Under the pieces are notes generated by a model. That model worked only from the letters and a program-made list of their open reading frames with translations. It did not search any database and was not told the origin of the DNA. From Cycas panzhihuaensis (taxonomy: Eukaryota > Cycadophyta): a stretch of 64,000 nucleotides of DNA. A program made the position numbers and the translations under genes. How positions within the stretch are numbered: position 1 is the stretch's first letter; each line of letters opens with the position of its first letter. Location: NCBI GenBank assembly GCA_023213395.1, contig CM041465.1, positions 202,251,741-202,315,740 of the forward strand, given 5' to 3'. This document shows positions 55,868 to 64,000 of the stretch, in pieces.

Positions 55868-56245
55868 TGTTAAAATTTATAGCACAGAAGAATAACTTAT
55901 GTAATAAAGTAGGAGGATATATGAAGTATTTATCAATGTATAACTTATAATTAATAATAAATGTAATATGTATACAAGAAAGATATCATCATAAGATACT
56001 AGATTTATAAGTGAAAAATCTTAGATGGGAACTACAGAAGAAAGATGGATCTTTTTTTTCTTTCACTTAATTATTCAAATTATGTATGCATATATTTATA
56101 GATCCATTACCTTATGTATCAACCAATAGTTTTGTGATGATACATCAACCAATCAAGTCGTGTGAGAAACTTTCACATCGATCAATGACAATTCAATCAT
56201 TAATTAAACATTACATCAACTTTCATGAAATTCAATATTCTAACA
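55868..56245 (-). repeat. Repeat I, right copy (probable LTR)
   Basis: Opens TGTTAAAAT and ends ATTCTAACA, a near-perfect inverted terminus. Its inner 280 bases match 43110-43420. Confidence 0.65.
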
Positions 56246-58015
56246 TAGTTGCTAATATACAATGGAGACTTAAAAAACCTAATTGGCAAGTCACATTTTG
56301 CCTAATTCATCGAGAATTATCACTAGAAACTTTGCTACATAGGCTCGATGAACACAAAAAAATAAAAGATGTTATACATAAGCATATGATAAACCCATGT
56401 GCTTACATCCATTTATTGGCCTTGAATACTCCAAAATATGAATACATTCACATCTATGTATTAATGAATTAATCTACAAATTATTTAATGTAACTATACC
56501 CCATAAAAAATAAATATGGTCTCTACAAACCTATATGACTTCAACAAAACATAGTAGAACTTCTATGAATCCAAAAGCAATTTGTTATTACCAATGGATG
56601 CACCTCAAATATTCATTGGCAACATCAAAGCTTACATAATGAAAAAAACTCCCAATAAACTTCAGTCATAAGCCAAGCTTCCAGTGAAGATTTCTTTATT
56701 AATTCTATGGGTAACTTTATTTTGATTTCCTTGGGGGCTCATGCAACCCTTTAAATGCTCTTATGCTTAGTTGTAGAAAAGCAACAATTTGAATTTACTT
56801 ATGCTCCTATAGTTTAAACCATAGAAATTTTAATCTAATTATTACTAATATTTTTCTTTAATGATATGGGTGATTAGAAATAATAAAATGATTAGAACAT
56901 TAACATAATAAGATTATGATAATAGGACTAAGTCAATTAACCTTGGTATTATCTTATCTAATCTCCACTATTAACCGTTATTGGCATGACTTCTATAGGC
57001 CAATTTTCCTAATTAGTTTGGGTTTTACCTACCATATACTCGTGGTAATTCTTAGGTTATTATGGCACACTTCTTGTTAACTCACATTTTCCAAAACTAC
57101 TAATCCATGGGTTAGTCACAAACAAGTGGAATGCTAATAAATATGAGAGTCACATATTCCTTGCATAAGAGTAATACACCACATACTTAACAAAATATAT
57201 AAGTTTATTTAAGAAGTCTTATGACATAATGACATACATCGTATTGCTCATATTTTAGAACTTATTAATTCATCATTAATTATAAATGTAACATGACAAT
57301 GTACCAATAAATATAATACAACAAGAACTAAAAGAAGCACATGCATATAAATTATGCATTCCTACAAGAGTCCTTTCCATTAAGATTATATAAATATCCA
57401 TCTTTTGTACATTCATAAAATCATCACTATTATCTTTCATAAATGCAATTAACTTAAATTAGTAGAGGAACGATAATACCAGATGTATGGATGTTCACTT
57501 GGTCTAATGTTCATTATCCAAAATGCACATAGACAAACTTGTACCCCTGATCACCATGGTATTAGATGTCACTAGCTCACTTTTGAATAAAGGAACTAAA
57601 GACGCTTAAAGTCTTAATATGTAACTTTCTTTACATCTATGATTAGAAAATGTAATAACTAATAAGCATTAAAAATAATGTATAATTCTTTCTCATTTTC
57701 TTTTCTAAATTAATTGACGAATCACATTAAGAAGGTTCTCTTAAGAGATATATTTCTATATTTGTCTATTGCATGCATGGGTTGTACTTTGATGTTTCCT
57801 TTTTACATTATTCCTTTGCTTGCACTCTTATTATTAATGAGAAGTGATCTTGCTCTTATCATTCAACAAATTGATTGATTGATGCAATGAGAATAAACTC
57901 AGAGCTTATTGTATTCATTTATGATCTAATGCAAGATTATTTCATGCATATCATTATGTAATTATGATCTTGTCTTGCTTTTATTTTCTTGTTGTTTTCA
58001 CTCATATTTCTAGCA
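56246..58015. other. AT-rich region; last part is probably the Copia G 5' LTR
   Basis: No gene or motif to about 57700. The last few hundred bases should be the 5' LTR of Copia G because a perfect primer site starts at 58016 and the preceding sequence ends TAGCA, but its left boundary cannot be fixed without the 3' LTR, which lies beyond the window. A 128-codon open stretch (56086-56472) starts inside repeat I and looks like chance. Confidence 0.45.
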
Positions 58016-58027
58016 TGGTATCAGAGC
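58016..58027 (+). other. Copia G primer-binding site
   Basis: TGGTATCAGAGC, a perfect tRNA-Met primer site. No coding signal lies between it and the gag start near 58828. Confidence 0.88.
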
Positions 58028-58827
58028 CCATGGTTATTTTATGGGAAATTTTTTAAGCTTAAGCATGTATTCCTTTCATGAGCTTGATAATTTGTAGTAG
58101 GGATCTCAATTACTAATTTTTACATTATTTAAGAAAACCCATAAGGGTTTCTTAGTGAAAAGGGTGCCAGTTCTATTATAGGGGTATTTTTTGCTTAACT
58201 GGGCACTTTAAATCTATGTTTTTTGTAGGTTTCTCACTTGTGGGGTTTTTCCCAACAAATCAAAGACCCATTTAACATTATTTTTAGCCTTCAGAACAAG
58301 ATCTTTTACCATAAATTTGCCTAAAAAATTTAGAAAAAGAGGGCAACTTTCTAAACTCCATTTTGAGATTTGAACAACAAGAAATCTTGAATTTCTTCAT
58401 TGAAATTAAGTATGAATGCCTTAATCGAGTAACTATTAGTCTTTACCAATGATTAGATATGAGAAATCACCTATATTTTGATCAAATTTGCTCCTCATAC
58501 AGGTGTGTTTGGTTCGCAATGATATTAAAAGACCTCTTAGGTTCACTTTGTAAGTTCATAAAATCATCTTTAATTTTATTTTCTTTAACGTTTTAGAGAA
58601 ATTAAAGTGTTTTTAATCTATTTGAAGCTTACACTTAAGTTTTTTAACTATTGGTCATATGCAGTGAGGGTTTAAGACTTCAAAAAAGGGATAAACCTCA
58701 TAACTTATCTATTTAAAGCCTATTTTCAGTGCTTTTCAATTTTAATTACTATATATTGTTGAATTTTTTTTTGAAAGGTCAAAACTTATAACAAGACCTT
58801 ACAACCATTGGGTTCCTTAATAAACTC

Positions 58828-59500
58828 ATGTTTGTAGTCCTAGTCATGTGCATTTTCCCTATAATATCAAGTGTTAACATTATTGGTTATGTTTTACTGG
58901 ATGCACCCAAGCTTAATAGTAAGAATTATGTAATATGGAAGTTTTATTTTTTTAATATTTTAGTTGTTAGGAAATTAAGAAAAAATATTAAAGAAAAGGA
59001 ACCAAAGTTAATTATAATTGCCACTTAGGCTATAACTAGATCTACTCCATCTACCTCAATTTTGATAGATAAAGATGTTGAATACTAGGAGGATCATGAT
59101 AGAGAAGCATTAGTAAACATTGGGATTTCTATTATTGATGACCTCATCACATGTCTATAAGGAAAGACAATATCAAAAGATACATGGCAAACCCTATAGG
59201 ACATATAGGAGACCAAAAATGAAACTACTACTTTATTTGCTAATGATGAGAAAATATTTATGTTTAGTGCTATATTTGGAATGGCTGGTACTTGGTACAT
59301 TAATTATGATGTCTTGAATCATATTACTTTCTATAAAGATTAGTTCAGTGAACTTAGATGAGGTTATAATCAAACCATTATTCTCAGTGATGATAATCAA
59401 CATAAAATAGTCAAGTAGGGTACAATCATTGTCAATCAACTTAGTCATAAAATTAAAATCTTTAATATGTTTTATGTACCATCATTTAAGCATAGTTTGC
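58828..59500 (+). pseudogene. Copia G gag and protease region
   Basis: Gag start APKLNSKNYVIWKFYFFN near 58902, then stops. The zinc knuckle seems deleted, as the sequence passes within about 250 bases to a protease-like GTWYINYDVLNHITFYKD near 59287 (usual WYIDSGAS-HIT), with Asn for the catalytic Asp. GTIIVNQLSHKIKIFNMFYV follows. Confidence 0.75.
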
Positions 59501-60780
59501 TTTTTGTAAGCCATACAGCTAAACTAAATTTAAAAGTTTAACTTTGATACCATGGAGTGTATCATAAAAAATGGTGATTTTATAGTTGCTTAAACAACTA
59601 AAGAGAATGGCTTGTATAAATTCTTGGCATACCTGATCATGGCTTTATTTCCAAGTTGAATTGATATTTTATGGCATGACCACTTTGGTCATCTAAACTA
59701 TTATAGTTTTTTATTATTGAATAAGTTAAAAAAGGTATATCGTCTTCCTCTATCTTAGAAATATTATAAAATCTATAGTGTATGTGCATTATGGAATCAA
59801 CATAGAGAGAAATTTATTAAGTTCAAATGATGTGATAAGGATAAATTGGAGTTGGTATATTCTAGCTTGTATGAACAAATTACATAAGTTTCATTTGGAA
59901 GTGTAAAATACTTCATAACCTTCATTGATGACTTCACTAAGAGGACTTGGGTTTACCTTCTGAAGAATAAATCAGAAGCATTTACAAAGTTTAAGGTTGA
60001 ATCATTAAACTTCTCTAGAAAGAAGATCAAAATTCTGAGGAGTGGCATAAGAGATGAGTACCTACCAATTAAATTCACTGCTTTTTGTAAAAATCATGAC
60101 ATTCAATGATAGTTAATTATATCTTATACACCATAATAGAACAATGTATCTGAAAGGAAGACTCACACCATTATTAAGATGGCTAGGTGGATGCTCAAAG
60201 CCAAAAATGTCTCAAATGGTTTTTGGGGTAAAGTTGTGAATACAAGTATGTACTTATTGAATAGAACTTTAACAATAGTTATTCAAAACATAACTTTTGA
60301 AGAAGTTTAGATAGATAGAAAACCTTAGTTTATAATTTTCAAGTGTTTAGATGTACTTCTTTTGTACATATGCCTAATGTAAGAGACAAAAACTTGATGG
60401 CAAAAGTTATAAGTGTACTTTTATCAAGTAAAGTGAGCCATTCAAAGCTTATAACCTCTGGGATCCTTTAGAGAGAAAGATTGTAATAAATAAGAATGTT
60501 ATATATGATGAGTCTGATGAGGATATTATTTCCATTATAAATGTTAACATTAAAATCCAAGAAATGAAGAATGAAACTAATGAAAAAGAGTAAGGAAATT
60601 CTTATAGATGTTCCATCTTCTTCTTCTTCTCTTAAAAAGTAACTTAAATAATATACTCAAACCATTAAAGATTCTAAGGTTAAAGACATTAATATCGATG
60701 TAGGTGTTTAGATACAGATCAAGGTTAATTATGCCTTGATGTCAAATGTCTTGAACACTGATAAGCCCTAGTTATTTGTT
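59501..60780 (+). pseudogene. Copia G integrase, fragmented
   Basis: Pieces in several frames: [20 protein letters not shown] near 59920, PITFEE-like and RSYNLWDPLERKIVINKNV near 60440-60500 (the YxLxDP...SRDV region). Stops in every frame. Confidence 0.75.
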
Positions 60781-62164
60781 GAAGCTAAGGATGCATTTTG
60801 CTAGTAGTTAGTTATACAGGAGGGAGTTTGCCTTCATTCTTGAAAATTACATATGGAATCTTACTGAGCTTCCTTCAAATAAGAAGGCTATTGGTTGCAT
60901 ATGTGTATACAAAGTGAAGTATTAATCTGATAGTGTTATTGATAGATATAAAGATTAACTTGTATTCAAGGGATATGCATAGACTAAAGGTGTAGATTTT
61001 AAAGATACTTTTGTGCTTATATCCAAGATTACTACTATATGAATGTTAGTAAATCTTATATCTCATTTTGGTTGGGAACTCCACCAAATTGATGTCAAGA
61101 GCACTTTCCTCTATGGCATTTTTAATGAAGAGGTTTATATATTGCAGCTCAAAGGTTTTGTGCAAGTGGATAAGGATCATCTTGTACATAGGTTGAACAA
61201 AACCTTACATGATATTAGACATGCACAAAGGGTATGGTATTCACCCATTGATGATTATTCCATTTCTTTTGGGTTTATTAAATATGAATCTGATCATAAT
61301 TTATATATAAAATATAAGGATGGTAAGATACTTATTGTAATTTTCTATGTTGATGACCTCATTATTACTAGAAGTATCACTTTTTAGATTAGTTATATCA
61401 AGAAGTAACTTTTTGATACTTTTAAGATATTTGATCTTGGCCTTCTACATTACTATCTTAGTAAGGACTTTTGGCAAAATAGTGATAGCATTTTTATATC
61501 TTAGTCAAAATATGCATATAGTTTATTAAGACATTTCTATATGGAGAATTCAAAGCTAATGGCTAGTCCCATGGAAGTAGGTCTTAAATTGACTAAGAAA
61601 GTTGATGATAGGACAATTGATTGCACTTCATATAGGTAGCTAGTGGATAATCTCATCTACCTTACTAACATTAGGTATGATATTAACTATGTTGTTAGTG
61701 TTGTAGCTCAATTTATGAGTGTTCCATCTATCTCTCATTGGAAGACAAAAAAAATACATACTAAGCTATGTTAAAAGTAATATTAGACTTAGGATCTTAT
61801 TCTCTAGAGCTGATGAATTCAAATTACATGGCTTTATAGACTTAGATTGGGCAAGAGATGTTAACGATAAAAAATCTACATTAGGATGTATGTTTACATG
61901 TAGTTTTAGTATGGTCTCTTGGTGTAGCAAGAAGCAAGCTACAATCTCTTTATCTTTTGCAGATGTAGAGTATAAGGTAACAATTATAGCTATTTGTGAA
62001 GTAATCTAGTTGAGGAGGCTAATTGGTTACTTTAAACTTTTGTAGGATGATCTTATATTATTACTTTGTAACAATTAGGGTGGCATCCAACTTTCAAAGA
62101 ATCTAGTCTTGCATGTTAGGATAAAGCATATGTAACTCTATCATCACTTTGTTTGGGAACAAGT
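60781..62164 (+). pseudogene. Copia G reverse transcriptase and RNase H, truncated
   Basis: RT open 61043-61387: LHQIDVKSTFLYGIFNEEVYI, LHDIRHAQRVWYSPIDDYS (usual LYGLKQAPRAWY) and intact YVDD at 61346-61357. RNase H open 61719-62009: LHGFIDLDWARDVNDKKSTLG and WCSKKQATISLSFADVEYK. The final HHFVWEQV is cut at 62164 by Copia F. Confidence 0.88.
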
Positions 62165-62820
62165 TATTAGATAATGTAACAACAATGTTTTGCAGGCTAA
62201 AATTTTGATAGGTTTCCAGCGCAGTTTCTCCCCCAAACTTCCTTGAGGGGTTCCAAGGGGGGCGGGAGCCCCCCTTGGTTGGGGAGGTGTAGAGGGGTTG
62301 AATTGCCCCCTACAAAGAGGGGGTTTAGGGGCGATGGCCCCCGACCCAAAAAGCTAGCACTGAAAAGCATACTAAATTGTAAAGAGAATCAAGGTCGTTT
62401 GCTAAAAATACCTTAAATTCTATGATTAAGATTTATGCCTTGTATGACTCTAATATAACCCGATTTAGGGTGTTTTTTCATTATGTTGATGGTGTTTGAT
62501 GTGTTGGATGTATTGTGAGGAGTTGGGTGGCTGGTTGTTGTTGTTGTGAGTATTCTACTATAGATTGTGTCTATTTTTCCATTCATTTTTAATAAAGATC
62601 GATACCTTTCCTGTGTGGATATTTCCCTAACACACTGTTAGGGTTTTACCACATTATATTGGGTGTATATATGATGCTTGGCTTTCTTATTCATTTTATT
62701 GTATTATCTCTGGTTTAAGAACTTGTATGTTAAATTTCAGTTTCAATTCCTATAACTAGTTACAAAATAGTTTAGATCTTGATGGCAGTTTTAGGTTATT
62801 GGGACCTTGTTTTCTCAACA
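62165..62820 (+). repeat. Copia F 5' LTR
   Basis: TATTAGATAATGTAACAAC... to ...TTTTCTCAACA, 656 bp, same family as 49315-49959 and 53958-54603. GC-rich block 62215-62350 includes a perfect hairpin: AAGGGGGGC (62255-62263), loop GGGA, GCCCCCCTT (62268-62276). Confidence 0.92.
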
Positions 62821-62822
62821 AG

Positions 62823-62834
62823 TGGTATTAGAGC
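62823..62834 (+). other. Copia F primer-binding site
   Basis: TGGTATTAGAGC, one C-to-T change from the canonical site, two bases after the LTR. Confidence 0.88.
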
Positions 62835-62891
62835 CATTTTTATTTTGCAATGAGTTTGTAAATGTTTTAGTGTCGACTTTTTCTACACCAA

Positions 62892-64000
62892 ATAGTGAAA
62901 TTGGCAAATGCAAAGTTTGAGGTGGAGAAATTCAATCGTAAGAACAACTTCGAGTTGTGGAAGTTGAAAGCGTATGATGTTCTAGTACAACAAGGTTTGT
63001 ACAAAGCTCTTGCAGGCAAATCGAAGAAACCCACAAGGATGGACAATGACAAATGGGATGATCTAGACAAAAGGGATCTTAGCATAATACGATTGTGCTT
63101 GGCAGTTGAAGTTCTATTTAACATCGCAAGGGAGCATACAGTAGTAGGATTATGGACCCGATTGGAAGGCTTGTATATGACCAAATCAATGATAAATCAA
63201 ATCTACTTAAAGAGGCAATTGTACTCATTACGAATGAAGGTACAAAAATTACTGATCATTTAAATATTTTGAATACTCTTATTTATTAGTTAGCTAGTAT
63301 TGACATCACAATTGAGGATGAGGACAAGGCTATTACCTTGTTATGTTCATTACGAGAATCCTAGGATAATATTGTCACCTCAATTAATTTCAGAACTATA
63401 GATGAATTAGACTATGATTCTATTGTGAGTTCTTTGTTGATGGAAGAAGTGGGGAGAAAGTCTAGTCTTGAAACCTCCATACTAGAAGCTATGACAGTAA
63501 GAGGTAGAATAATTGAGAGAGGATAAAGCTCAAGGGACACATCAAGGTCAAACTTAAAAGGCAAGAAGAGTAAACTCAGATGTTGCCATTGTAATAAGAT
63601 AGGTCACCTCAAGAAGAATTACTACAAAAGGAAGGAGTTCCAGAAAAAGGAAGATCCTATCAAGGAGGCTAATCAGGTGGAGTCAAATCAAGGTACAGAT
63701 GGTGATGTCTTGGTTGCTTGTAATGTTTCCCATTATCACCATGATTGGTTATTAGATTCTGTTGCTTCACACCACATGTGTCCATACAAGAGTTGGTTTT
63801 CATCATACCAACTTCTTGATGGTGGTGATGTGCTTATGGGAAATGAAGTTTCTTGTAAGATAGTATGCATTAGTAGCATCAGAATTAAAATATTTGATGG
63901 GATAGTAAGAACATTAACTAAAGTTAGATATGTACCTAATCTGAAAAGGAATCTAATTTTCTTGGGTGAACTAGATTCTAGTGGTCATAAGTACATTAGT
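62892..64000 (+). pseudogene. Copia F gag and protease start
   Basis: The position of the Copia E gag ATG is ATA here (62892-62894), so the start codon is lost by G-to-A. The frame then reads NAKFEVEKFNRKNNFELWKL to about 63263, shifts, and later gives the knuckle CCHCNKIGHLKKNY near 63580 (last Cys replaced by Tyr) and the protease motif WLLDSVASHHMCP near 63746 (Val for Gly after DS). It continues to the window end with VRYVPNLKRNLIFLGELD. Confidence 0.9.

Larger units (their letters stand above)
58028..62164 (+). mobile_element. Copia G, decayed, cut by Copia F
   Basis: Primer site, 0.8-kb leader, gag-pol in order up to RNase H, then abrupt junction at 62164/62165 where Copia F begins. 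The end of RNase H and the 3' LTR should lie beyond F, outside the window. Confidence 0.88.
62165..64000 (+). mobile_element. Copia F (E family), 5' part, runs off the window
   Basis: 5' LTR 62165-62820, primer site, gag and protease start, all clearly related to Copia E. Inserted in the RNase H region of Copia G. Its 3' end is not in the window, so the TSD (CAAGT at 62160-62164) cannot be checked. Confidence 0.92.

Noticed and set aside
56086-56472. 128-codon open stretch
   Set aside because: It starts inside repeat I, has no recognisable motif and no flanking gene signals; AT-rich sequence gives such frames by chance.

Overview
The window is a piece of a large, AT-rich, retrotransposon-packed plant nuclear genome. 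I find no intact host gene, RNA gene, CRISPR array or bacterial feature. Coding signal comes almost wholly from plant retrotransposons (L1-type LINE with a plant RNase H domain, Ty1/Copia, Ty3/Gypsy chromovirus), all broken by stops, frameshifts and nested insertions. The old LTR divergence (by eye about 95% to 80% identity) and deep nesting suit a slowly purging giant genome such as a conifer's, but the species cannot be read from this sequence.

Region 1 (1-9.3 kb): a full-length minus-strand LINE (961-7281) with a perfect 17-bp target-site duplication (TSD) lies inside an older decayed reading frame (637-960 + 7299-7346). It is followed by an internally deleted Copia (7.9-9.3 kb). 9.3-13.9 kb holds nothing I recognise.

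Region 2 (13.9-19.2 kb): a structurally complete but dead Copia, here called J, with 197-bp LTRs and TSD TATTT.

Region 3 (19.4-43.0 kb): a nest inferred from LTR pairing. Outermost is a minus-strand Copia D (19400-42999, TSD GAATA). Inside it is a non-coding LTR element C (22428-38399, pairing less certain). Inside that is Copia B (24827-35795, near-TSD CAAAA/AAAAA), and inside that Copia A (25708-32616, TSD GAAGG). LTR divergence broadly increases outwards, as nesting order predicts, though C and D cannot be ranked by eye. A decayed minus-strand Gypsy (20.25-22.19 kb) also lies within D.

Region 4 (43.0-56.3 kb): a minus-strand chromovirus H (43726-54818, TSD AAGAC), with Copia E (49315-54603, TSD GAAGT) inserted in a 46-bp tandem array in its right LTR. 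To its right are a solo LTR of family C (55081-55603, TSD TCACT) and an LTR-like repeat I with a reverse-oriented primer-binding site.

Region 5 (58.0-64.0 kb): a decayed Copia G, cut in its RNase H region by Copia F (from 62165), a second member of the E family that runs off the window.

A shared theme is C-to-T / G-to-A decay: premature stops are mostly TAG where Gln (CAG) or Trp (TGG) is expected, and catalytic residues are lost by the same changes, as expected for deamination of methylated cytosines in silenced elements.
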